13,616 nucleotides of DNA from an uncultured delta proteobacterium (GTDB lineage Bacteria > Myxococcota_A > Bradymonadia > REDH01). Positions 1 to 6,195 of the stretch are shown here, piece after piece. Both the position numbers and the translations under genes were made by a program. Where the stretch lies: NCBI GenBank assembly GCA_903912275.1, contig CAIWGR010000063.1, positions 1 to 13,616 of the forward strand, read 5' to 3'. The notes under the pieces were generated by a model that was given only the letters and a program-made list of their open reading frames with translations, was not told the DNA's origin and searched no databases. Every line of letters begins with the position of its first letter. Positions within the stretch are counted from its first letter, which is position 1.

Positions 1-235
1 CTGCGGGCCGCGGGGCGGCTTCAGCGGCAACTTCTGGATTGGCTACAACGACATCGCGAGCGAGGGTGCGTTCGGCTGGTCGAGCGGGGCGCCGGCGGCC
101 TTTGCGAGTTGGAACAGCGGCGAGCCAAACAACTCGAGCGACGAAGACTGCACGGAGTTCCGGCTCGGCGGCGGCAACTGGAACGACCTGAACTGTGGTC
201 GCGGCCACCCCTTCATCTGCGAGACGCTGGATTGA
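1..235 (+). CDS. C-type lectin domain protein, 3' end only
   Basis: Only the last 77 residues are in the window, reading from base 2 to a TGA at 233-235. They form the second half of a C-type lectin fold: WIGYND at about 12-17, the calcium/sugar-binding EPN triad at 41-43 followed by another Asn, WND at 60-62, and cysteines at 50, 65 and 73 that fit the conserved disulfides, ending ICETLD. EPN is the triad linked to mannose-type specificity in animal lectins, but sugar preference cannot be read safely from a bacterial copy. Such domains usually sit at the C-terminus of secreted or surface proteins; the signal peptide and any other domains lie upstream, outside the window. The stop codon overlaps the likely TTG start of pdxH. 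Confidence 0.85.
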   Translation, partial: CGPRGGFSGNFWIGYNDIASEGAFGWSSGAPAAFASWNSGEPNNSSDEDCTEFRLGGGNWNDLNCGRGHPFICETLD

Positions 236-882
236 GCATCGCCGACCCCACACTGGCCGACCTGCGACGCAGCTACGAGACCGAGGGGCTGCGCGAAGAG
301 GCGGTTCCTGCGGAGCCGATGGCGCTGCTGCGGCAGTGGCTCGATGAGGCCATTGCGGCGGGCTGCGTGGAGCCGACCGGCATGGCGCTGTCGACGGTGA
401 CTGCTGCGGGGCGGCCGCGGGTGCGGATGGTGCTCTGCAAGGGTGTCGCCGAAGAGGGCATCCGGTTCTTCACCAACTACGAGAGTGCGAAGGCGGCGGA
501 GTTGGAGGCAAGCGGCTTTGCAGCGGTGGCCTTCTGGTGGGACAAGCTGGCCCGTCAGATCCGGGTGGAGGGGCGCATCGAGCGGCTGCCGCGCGCGGAG
601 AGCGAGGCCTACTTCGCCGTGCGGCCGCGCGAGAGCCAGCTCGGGGCCTGGGCCTCGCCGCAGAGCGAGGTGGTTGCGTCGCGGGAGGCGCTCGATGCGC
701 TTCAGGCTGAGGTGGAGGAGCGCTTCGCCGGCGTGCCCGTGCCCTGCCCTCCGCATTGGGGCGGCTACCTCATACGACCGGAGCGGGTGGAGGCTTGGAT
801 GGGCGGTCTGGGCAGGCTGCACGACCGGCTCGTCTGGGAGCAGGACGGCGCCGTCTGGCACCGCTCGCGGCTCGCGCCCTAG
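232..882 (+). CDS. pdxH: Pyridoxamine/pyridoxine 5'-phosphate oxidase PdxH
   Basis: FMN enzyme that oxidises pyridoxine/pyridoxamine 5'-phosphate to pyridoxal 5'-phosphate, the last step of vitamin B6 synthesis and salvage; cytosolic. At 216 residues it has the family's usual length. Visible motifs are the FMN-binding RVRMVLCKG (63-71), FFTNYESAKAAEL (79-91), RQIRVEG (108-114) and the C-terminal RLHDR (195-199) ending RLAP. Residues matching E. coli substrate contacts are present with a constant offset of two: K70, Y127, R131, S135, R195 and H197. No ATG fits the conserved N-terminus (LRRSYETEGL at 11-20), so the start is taken as TTG at 232, giving LSIADPTLADLRR. This TTG overlaps the TGA of the lectin gene, with no clear Shine-Dalgarno sequence. 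apaH begins 4 bases downstream. Confidence 0.95.
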   Translation: MSIADPTLADLRRSYETEGLREEAVPAEPMALLRQWLDEAIAAGCVEPTGMALSTVTAAGRPRVRMVLCKGVAEEGIRFFTNYESAKAAELEASGFAAVAFWWDKLARQIRVEGRIERLPRAESEAYFAVRPRESQLGAWASPQSEVVASREALDALQAEVEERFAGVPVPCPPHWGGYLIRPERVEAWMGGLGRLHDRLVWEQDGAVWHRSRLAP

Positions 883-886
883 CAGC

Positions 887-1702
887 ATGACGACCTGGAT
901 CATCGGCGACCTTCACGGTTGCATGGACTCGTTGAGCGCGCTGCTCGCGCGGCTCGACTACGCGCGCAGCGCCGACCGGATCTGGCTGGTGGGCGACCTT
1001 GTGAACCGAGGGCCGGCGAACGCCGAGGTGCTGCGCTGGTGCATGAGGGAGCAGGAGCGGGTGACGGTGGTGCTGGGCAACCATGACCTGCATCTGCTGG
1101 CCGTGGCGGCAGGCGCGGTGAAGCAGGGTCGGAGCGACACGCTGAACGATGTGCTGACCGCACCCGACTGCCCGGAGCTGCTGGACTGGCTCCGGCGGCG
1201 GCCGCTGCTTCACCGGGCGCAGGGGGTGACGATGGTGCATGCGGGTGTTCCGATGCGCTGGAGTTTGGGCGAGGCTGAGGAGCGGGCCCGCGAGGCCGAG
1301 GCCGCGCTCGCCGGCGACGGCTGGGCAGCGTTTGTTGCGGGCTGGCGAAGTCGCCAGATGGCGGAAACGGTGCAGCAGGCCCGAGACTTCGAAACGCTCG
1401 ACCACCTGACCCGGATGCGGACCGTGGACGGTGATGGGCGCATGGTGAAGGGCTACACGGGCCCGCCGGCCGAGGCAGGTGAAGGGACCTTTCCCTGGTT
1501 CGATACGCCCGACGCGACGGAGCGGGAGCCCATCTACTTTGGACACTGGGCGCGCCTCGGACTCTTTCGTGGAAAAGGCGTCTGCTGTCTTGACGCGGGC
1601 TGCGTCTATGGCAACGGGGTGGCGGCCTTGGGGCTGGAAGATGAGTCGCTTGTGATTCAACCATCTGTCGAGCCAAGGCTGCTAGACGAAGACGACACTT
1701 GA
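887..1702 (+). CDS. apaH: Symmetrical bis(5'-nucleosyl)-tetraphosphatase ApaH
   Basis: Metallophosphoesterase of 271 residues that splits Ap4A and related dinucleoside polyphosphates symmetrically into two ADP; cytosolic. The metal-binding signatures are in order: GDLHGC (7-12), GDLVNRGP (36-43), GNHDLH (64-69), VHAG (117-120), FGHW (218-221) and LDAGCVYGN near 235-243. The MTTWIIGDLHGC start is typical of the ApaH subgroup rather than of protein phosphatases with the same fold. The ATG lies 4 bases after the pdxH stop with no obvious Shine-Dalgarno sequence, so translational coupling to pdxH is likely. The C-terminus ends in a short acidic tail (LLDEDDT). The family assignment is firm; the substrate is inferred from the family. 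Confidence 0.93.
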   Translation: MTTWIIGDLHGCMDSLSALLARLDYARSADRIWLVGDLVNRGPANAEVLRWCMREQERVTVVLGNHDLHLLAVAAGAVKQGRSDTLNDVLTAPDCPELLDWLRRRPLLHRAQGVTMVHAGVPMRWSLGEAEERAREAEAALAGDGWAAFVAGWRSRQMAETVQQARDFETLDHLTRMRTVDGDGRMVKGYTGPPAEAGEGTFPWFDTPDATEREPIYFGHWARLGLFRGKGVCCLDAGCVYGNGVAALGLEDESLVIQPSVEPRLLDEDDT

Positions 1703-1703
1703 T

Positions 1704-1717
1704 GGGCCAAGAGGCCC
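1704..1717 (+). other. Short GC hairpin between apaH and slyD
   Basis: GGGCC (1704-1708), AAGA loop, GGCCC (1713-1717): a perfect 5-bp stem directly after the apaH stop and only 2 bases before the GGAGG ribosome-binding site of slyD (1720-1724). There is no following T run, so it is not a standard intrinsic terminator. It could mark a processing site or modulate slyD translation; both are inference from position. Confidence 0.4.
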
Positions 1718-1729
1718 CCGGAGGATGAG

Positions 1730-2299
1730 ATGTCAGAGGGTACGATGAAGATTGCAAATGATGTTGTGGCAGCGCTGGCCTACACCCTCACGAACGACGA
1801 GGGCGAGGTCATGGATGAGGCGAGCGGCGACGACCTGCTCTGGTACCTCCACGGCCACGAGAACCTTCTTCCGGCAGTTGAGGGCAACCTCGTCGGCCTC
1901 GGCGTTGGAGACCATGTGAAGTTCACGCTCGAGGCCCACGAGGGCTACGGCGAGCGCGACGAGGCCAACGTGCTCCCGATCGACCGCGACATGCTCCCGC
2001 CGGAGATGCCGGTGGAGCTCGGTGAGGAGCTGCTCATCGACCTCGGTGACGGCCCCCAGATCTGCACGATTGTTGAGGTGACGGAGACGCAGGCGATGGT
2101 GGACCTCAACCACCCGATGGCCGGCTTCCGCCTCCACTTCGACATCACCGTGCAGACAGTCCGCGAGGCGCTCGCCGAGGAGATTGAGCACGGTCATGTG
2201 CACGGCGCCGACGGTACCGAGATGCACGAGGACGACGAGGAGTACGAAGACGAGGGCGACGACGACGGTGAGGACGAGGGCGACGACGAGCAGTCGTAG
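1730..2299 (+). CDS. slyD: SlyD-like FKBP-type peptidyl-prolyl isomerase/chaperone
   Basis: Cytosolic prolyl cis-trans isomerase with a chaperone insert domain, 189 residues. The core matches SlyD: VVAALAYTLTNDEGEVMDEA (12-31), YLHGHENLLPAVEGNLVGLG (39-58), GYGERDE (72-78), the insert-in-flap region (about 79-128), then NHPMAGFRLHFDITV (127-141) and the SlyD-type EHGHVHG (153-159). The tail (about 160-189) is strongly acidic (E/D/G) and contains a repeated EDEGDD unit. It lacks the Cys/His-rich metal-binding tail of E. coli SlyD, so a nickel-delivery role is doubtful. ATG 1730 has a good GGAGG five bases upstream; ATG 1745 (MKIANDVV) is the position where most family members begin and also has a GAGGG close upstream. 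Either could be used. Ends in TAG. Confidence 0.88.
   Translation: MSEGTMKIANDVVAALAYTLTNDEGEVMDEASGDDLLWYLHGHENLLPAVEGNLVGLGVGDHVKFTLEAHEGYGERDEANVLPIDRDMLPPEMPVELGEELLIDLGDGPQICTIVEVTETQAMVDLNHPMAGFRLHFDITVQTVREALAEEIEHGHVHGADGTEMHEDDEEYEDEGDDDGEDEGDDEQS
2249..2289 (+). repeat. Direct repeat encoding acidic tail of SlyD
   Basis: A 17-base sequence, GACGAGGGCGACGACGA, occurs at 2249-2265 and again at 2273-2289, a period of 24 bases (8 codons). It lies within a wider GAC/GAG-rich low-complexity tract starting near 2228. It encodes two copies of an EDEGDD unit and is a likely site of length variation by replication slippage. Confidence 0.7.
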
Positions 2300-2368
2300 G
2301 CCGCTTGCGCCGTTGCTGGGCTCGTCCTAGAAACCGAGGCGGTTGAACGACGGGAGCGAGTGATCCGG

Positions 2369-2461
2369 ATGAGCAACGATTCAAGCGGCAGTCGGGGTCC
2401 AGTTTCCAAGCGCGAGCGCTTCTTCAAGCTCGCCGGCATGACCGCGTCGGTCGCTGGCTAG
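2369..2461 (+). pseudogene. Upstream N-terminal segment of the kinase gene, ending at in-frame amber codon
   Basis: From ATG 2369 the frame of the downstream kinase reads MSNDSSGSRGPVSKRERFF, then KLAGMTASVAG, then TAG at 2459-2461, and continues without a break as YAKSQIKSAFQNAEEMAK into the annotated kinase. A basic stretch followed by a 'K-L-x-G-x-x-A-S-V-A-G' helix just ahead of the KxGQ region is what AarF/UbiB-family proteins commonly have, so the coding frame appears to extend through the stop. CAG (Gln) to TAG is one single-base route; AAG, GAG, TGG, TAC, TAT, TCG or TTG are others. A GGAG at 2353-2356 lies upstream, and an in-frame GTG at 2360 is an alternative start. It may be a nonsense mutation, a base-call error or, less likely, readthrough. 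Confidence 0.6.
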
Positions 2462-2506
2462 TATGCCAAGTCGCAGATCAAGTCGGCCTTCCAGAACGCC
2501 GAAGAG

Positions 2507-3706
2507 ATGGCGAAGGATCGGGCCATCTCCCACGGCAAGACGGGGGAGCGGATCGCCGCAACGCTCGGCGAGCTGAAGGGGGCGGCGATGAAGGTGGGGC
2601 AAATGGCCTCCATCGGCTCCGACCTGCTCCCCAAGGAGCTGACCGACGCCTTGGTGAAGTTGCAGCGGGAGGCGCCTCCCATGCCCTACGAGGTGATCGC
2701 CGCGCAGATTGAGCGTGAGCTCGGCTCGCCGGTGGAGATGCTCTTCGGCCGCTTTGAGCAGCGGCCCTTTGCATCGGCCTCGATTGGCCAGGTGCACCGC
2801 GCGACGCTGGACGACGGTCGCGAAGTGGTGGTCAAGGTGCAGTATCCGGGCGTGGATGAGTCGGTGGACTCCGACCTGAGCCACCTCAAGTTTGCGCTCC
2901 GTGCCTCGGGGATGGTGCGGCTCGACAAGCGGGCGCTCGACAGCCTCTTCGTAGAGCTCCGCGCTCGTCTGGTGGAGGAGCTCGACTACTGCAACGAGGC
3001 CGACAACGCGCGCGCCTTCCGGGCCTTCCACAAGCGGCATCCGTTTGTGGTGGTGCCAGAGGTGATCGGCGAGCGGAGTTCACAGCGGGTGCTGACGCTC
3101 GCGTTCGAGCCTGGCGACCAGTTCAAGGACCTCGATGCGCGCGGCTACACGCAGGAGCAGCGGAACCTCATTGGGGAGCACCTCTTCACGATGCTGGCGA
3201 GCCAGATCTTTGAGTTCCGTTCGGTGCATGCCGACCCGAATCCCGCCAACCTCTCGGTTCGGCCGGACGGCAGCATCGTCCTCTACGACTACGGCTGCAC
3301 CAAGAAGATCTCCGACGAGGTGGTGCGCGATTACCGCGGCCTCATCGTCGCGGCGGTGGCCGGCGAATGGGATGCGGTCGACCGGCTCATGATTGCCCTC
3401 GGTGCGCGCAACCCAGCCTACCCTTCGCCCGGCGGCGACTTCTACAAGGGCTGGCGGGACATCTTCCTGCGCCCCTACACGAGCGTGGAGCCCTACGCCT
3501 TCGGCGAGTCGAAGCTGCAGGCCGAAGCGATGAAGCTGATCCCCGACTTCCTACGCATCGTGCACCACTTCAACCCGCCGGTGGAGCTGGTGTTCATCGA
3601 TCGCGCCGCGCTCGGCCACTACGGCAACCTCAAGACCATCCGCGCCATCGGCAATTATCGGGGGCTTCTGGAACACTACCTCGCGCTCTCTGCCACCATC
3701 ACCTGA
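2507..3706 (+). CDS. AarF/UbiB (ABC1/ADCK)-family atypical kinase, probably lacking its native N-terminus
   Basis: Atypical protein-kinase-like ATPase of the UbiB/COQ8 family, linked in other organisms to ubiquinone biosynthesis or lipid/quinone homeostasis. From ATG 2507 it has 399 residues: KVGQ (29-32, the family's KxGQ motif), the A-rich loop ASIGQVH (91-97), VVVKVQ with Lys110, EELDYCNEAD (157-166), catalytic-loop HADPNPAN (241-248) and DYG (261-263) in place of the usual DFG. Counting from ATG 2369 the protein would be 445 residues, with the amber codon as position 31. ATG 2507 is the first start codon after the amber stop and keeps every kinase motif, but has no convincing ribosome-binding site, so a shortened active protein is possible yet unproven. 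msrP starts 10 bases downstream. Confidence 0.85.
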   Translation: MAKDRAISHGKTGERIAATLGELKGAAMKVGQMASIGSDLLPKELTDALVKLQREAPPMPYEVIAAQIERELGSPVEMLFGRFEQRPFASASIGQVHRATLDDGREVVVKVQYPGVDESVDSDLSHLKFALRASGMVRLDKRALDSLFVELRARLVEELDYCNEADNARAFRAFHKRHPFVVVPEVIGERSSQRVLTLAFEPGDQFKDLDARGYTQEQRNLIGEHLFTMLASQIFEFRSVHADPNPANLSVRPDGSIVLYDYGCTKKISDEVVRDYRGLIVAAVAGEWDAVDRLMIALGARNPAYPSPGGDFYKGWRDIFLRPYTSVEPYAFGESKLQAEAMKLIPDFLRIVHHFNPPVELVFIDRAALGHYGNLKTIRAIGNYRGLLEHYLALSATIT

Positions 3707-3716
3707 TCGGGGTCGG

Positions 3717-4676
3717 ATGGCGTTGCGCGACCGCAGTTGGCAGCTCCCCGAGCGCGAGGTGACACCGGAGGCGCTCTACCGCTCGCGGAGGCGCTTCCTG
3801 CGTGGTGCCCTCGCCGCCGCGGCGTTACCGCTGACGCGCTGCATGCCGAACGACAGTGATGGCGACGGGAGCTCGCCCCCGCTCGACCGGTGGTGGGCGG
3901 AGGGGAGCGGAGGCGCCCCGCTGAACGACCGCTACCCGGCAGGACGCGCGGTCACGCCGGAGGAGACGGCCACGACCATCAACAACTTCTATGAGCTGAG
4001 CCTGAGCCGGAACGGTCCGGTGGAATTGGCCGGCGGGCTGGTCACGCGGCCCTGGACCGTAGAGGTGACCGGGCTGGTAGAGCGTCCGCTGACGTTGGAT
4101 GTAGATGCGCTGATCGCCCGCTTCACGCTCGAGGAGCGGATTTACCGGCAGCGCTGCGTGGAGGGCTGGGCGATCACTGTGCCGTGGCTCGGGTTTCCGC
4201 TGCGGAGCCTGCTCGACCTCGTGTCGCCGCTCGCCTCTGCCACCCATGTACGGTTCGTGAGCGGGTTCGATGCGGAGGTGATGGAGGGCGCTTCCATCCT
4301 CTCCGACTATCCGTGGCCCTACCATGAGGGGCTCACGATTGCTGAGGCTGCGCATGACCTGACCTTCCTTTCGGTGGGCATGTATGGCCGTCAGCTGCCG
4401 AACCAGAACGGGGCACCGTTGCGGCTGAACGTGCCGTGGAAGTGGGGTTACAAGAGCATCAAGTCGATCGTGCGCATCGAGCTGACCGACCGAGAGCCGC
4501 AGACGCTCTGGAACACGGTCTCGCCGCGTCGCTACGATTTTGTCTCGAACGTAGATCCGAGTAGCCTGTCGGTTCCCTGGTCGCAGCAGCGAGAGTTCCT
4601 GCTTCCAGACGGCCCTTACGCGGCAACGGAGCTCTACAACGGCTACGGCGCCTGGGTCGCCGACCTCTACCGCTGA
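3717..4676 (+). CDS. msrP: Protein-methionine-sulfoxide reductase catalytic subunit MsrP (YedY), Tat-exported
   Basis: Molybdopterin enzyme that reduces methionine sulfoxide in periplasmic proteins; 319 residues. The N-terminus carries a twin-arginine signal, SRRRFLRG (23-30), followed by an Ala/Leu-rich stretch (31-39). After the leader come NNFYELSLSRNG (89-100), PLTLDVD and FTLEERIYRQRCVEGW, where Cys147 matches the molybdenum-ligating cysteine, then VPWLGFPL, VGMYGRQLPNQNGAPLRL, VPWKWGYKSIKSIV and a C-terminal YNGYGAWVADLYR, all close to E. coli YedY. Cys42 follows LTR; Arg at the -1 position does not fit a lipobox, so a lipoprotein is unlikely. ATG 3717 has GGGG (3709-3712) upstream. The haem membrane partner MsrQ is not within this window, so the electron donor is unknown. 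rlmE starts 4 bases after the stop. Confidence 0.94.
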   Translation: MALRDRSWQLPEREVTPEALYRSRRRFLRGALAAAALPLTRCMPNDSDGDGSSPPLDRWWAEGSGGAPLNDRYPAGRAVTPEETATTINNFYELSLSRNGPVELAGGLVTRPWTVEVTGLVERPLTLDVDALIARFTLEERIYRQRCVEGWAITVPWLGFPLRSLLDLVSPLASATHVRFVSGFDAEVMEGASILSDYPWPYHEGLTIAEAAHDLTFLSVGMYGRQLPNQNGAPLRLNVPWKWGYKSIKSIVRIELTDREPQTLWNTVSPRRYDFVSNVDPSSLSVPWSQQREFLLPDGPYAATELYNGYGAWVADLYR

Positions 4677-4680
4677 GCCC

Positions 4681-5313
4681 ATGCCCAACCCCCGAAGACC
4701 CGACAAGTACCAGCAGCAGGCGCGCGCCGACGGCTATGAGGCGCGTAGCATCTACAAGCTGCGCGAGATTGACGACAAGTTACGGGTCATCCCGAAGAAG
4801 GGCGGCATCCTCGACCTGGGCTGCGCTCCGGGCTCCTGGTCTCGTTTCGCGCGGGAGCGCGGCGGCCCCGGCGTGAAGATTGTAGGCATCGACCTGCAGC
4901 CGGTGGAGAACTACGTGGGCGAAGCCATCGAGGGGTCGATTCTTGAGGTACCCGCATCGCGCTTTCTCGAGCTGCTGGGCGGTCGCGCGCGACTGGTGAT
5001 GTCGGACATGGCGCCTTCGACGAATGGCAACAAGAGCTCCGATCACCTGCGGCAGATCGAGCTGGTTCGGATGGCCTTTTCGGTGGCGCAGGAGGTGCTT
5101 GCGCACGATGGCGCCTTTGTTGCGAAGATTTTCGACGGCAGCGAGGTGCCGACGCTGATGGCGGAATTGAAACCGTGGTTTCGCGACATCAAGCGGATAC
5201 GCCCGGAGGCGGTGCGGCAGGAGAGCCGAGAGTTCTTCATCGCCGGCCTGGGATTCAAGCGGCCTGCCGAGCCGGTGCGGGGCGAGATTGACGCTCCCTC
5301 CGCGCTTTCGTAG
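4681..5313 (+). CDS. rlmE: 23S rRNA (uridine-2'-O-)-methyltransferase RlmE (FtsJ/RrmJ)
   Basis: SAM-dependent enzyme that 2'-O-methylates the A-loop uridine of 23S rRNA (U2552 in E. coli) late in 50S assembly. 210 residues, the family's usual size. It has the SAM-binding loop ILDLGCAPGSWS (43-54), the acidic GIDLQPV (69-75) and the full catalytic K-D-K-E tetrad: K26 in ARSIYKL, D109 in MSDMAPSTNG, K149 in FVAKIFDG and E184 in ESREFF. The N-terminus (PDKYQQQARADGYEARS) is also family-typical. It starts 4 bases after the msrP stop with no visible Shine-Dalgarno sequence and ends in TAG. Confidence 0.94.
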   Translation: MPNPRRPDKYQQQARADGYEARSIYKLREIDDKLRVIPKKGGILDLGCAPGSWSRFARERGGPGVKIVGIDLQPVENYVGEAIEGSILEVPASRFLELLGGRARLVMSDMAPSTNGNKSSDHLRQIELVRMAFSVAQEVLAHDGAFVAKIFDGSEVPTLMAELKPWFRDIKRIRPEAVRQESREFFIAGLGFKRPAEPVRGEIDAPSALS

Positions 5314-5322
5314 AAGTTGGGC

Positions 5323-6162
5323 ATGAGCACCTCGCATCTTCCCTCGTTTCTTGCCGCAACGGCAGAGCGGCTGCAGCCGGGCGCTGCGGTTGTGGGCGAG
5401 GGTGTGCCGTGGCACCCGCCGTTCGAGGGGGCTGGGTTTACCTCCTGCGTGAAGCCGGCGCTTCGCGGCGGCGTTTCCGGCAAGCGAGGTGAGGGGCGCG
5501 TTGCGCGCGACGGAGCGGGCATCCGACCAACGTCATCGTTCGCAGCTGCCGGGCAGGCAACGCCGACGAATCCGGCCGCGATCCCCGGCGCGGGGCTCAG
5601 CCAGGCGCGAAACCTCGTGTCGGATCTGGCAGGCGACGCCGCTTCGGTGCTCGATGAGCAGTGGAAGACGCGAGAGATGGCCTCGATTCAGCCTGCGCCG
5701 GAGCCAGAGCCAGAGCAGCCGTTTTCGCCAGCGCCGAATTCGAGCCAGCAGATTGCGGCGCTGCTTGCGCCGAACCTGGTCGTCGAACCTGCGGAGGAGG
5801 GTCCTGACAGGCTCGCGCCCGTTCCAACCGAGAGGTTTGGTCCGATTCTGCCGCGGGCTGCGAGCGTGGATGACGCGCTCGCGCGTCTGGGCGCCGCGCC
5901 GAACCGTGGCGCGAGTTCGGCCGCGCTGCTTCGAGACATGATTGCCACGCTCGCCAACCGCGACAGCGCGACGATGCGCGCGCTTTCGCCTCCGCCGAAG
6001 CCGTCCAACACCACGCTGACGCCGACCGACCTGAAGCGGCTGACGAGCCAGACGAAGATGCCTCCACCGCTGCCGGCAGGGGCTCGAAGCGGCGCGAGCA
6101 GCAAGGGGATGCCGAAGCTACCAGCGGCCAGTGGGCCTCCCCTGTCGGGCAAGAAGCGCTAG
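5323..6162 (+). CDS. Hypothetical Pro/Ala/Ser-rich, probably disordered protein
   Basis: I do not recognise this 279-residue protein. It has no signal peptide or membrane segment. It is rich in Pro, Ala, Ser and Gly: a PEPEPEQPF stretch near 125-133, and a basic, Pro-rich C-terminal third (SPPPKPSNTTLTPTDLKRL, then MPPPLPAG, ending LSGKKR). Two short segments look helical: ARNLVSDLAGDAASVLDEQW (about 95-114), and VDDALARLG followed by SSAALLRDMIATLANRDSAT (about 184-215). The rest is probably disordered. Coding status is supported by the long open frame, GC-rich third positions and tight placement 9 bases after rlmE; a TTG at 5317 is an alternative start. It ends in TAG just before a hairpin. 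It could be a scaffold or nucleic-acid-associated protein, but that is speculation. Confidence 0.6.
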   Translation: MSTSHLPSFLAATAERLQPGAAVVGEGVPWHPPFEGAGFTSCVKPALRGGVSGKRGEGRVARDGAGIRPTSSFAAAGQATPTNPAAIPGAGLSQARNLVSDLAGDAASVLDEQWKTREMASIQPAPEPEPEQPFSPAPNSSQQIAALLAPNLVVEPAEEGPDRLAPVPTERFGPILPRAASVDDALARLGAAPNRGASSAALLRDMIATLANRDSATMRALSPPPKPSNTTLTPTDLKRLTSQTKMPPPLPAGARSGASSKGMPKLPAASGPPLSGKKR

Positions 6163-6167
6163 CCAGA

Positions 6168-6187
6168 GAGGCGGTCGTTGCCGCCTC
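6168..6187. terminator. Hairpin between convergent genes, possible bidirectional terminator
   Basis: GAGGCGG (6168-6174), TCGTTG loop, CCGCCTC (6181-6187): a perfect 7-bp GC-rich stem in the 33-base gap between the stop of the hypothetical gene (+) and the stop of the AraC regulator (-). The position is ideal for a shared terminator. No T run follows on either strand, so it is not a textbook intrinsic terminator. Confidence 0.55.
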
Positions 6188-6195
6188 GTCAGGGT

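Noticed and set aside
443..886. Upstream extension of the apaH frame into pdxH
   Set aside because: The ApaH family starts at the MTTWIIGDLHG segment; the upstream extension is Arg/Ser/Trp-rich and overlaps a well-supported PdxH.
2459..2461. Pyrrolysine or general TAG reassignment as the explanation for the kinase amber codon
   Set aside because: TAG ends at least five other genes in the window at family-correct positions, so reassignment is unlikely; no supporting Pyl genes are present here.
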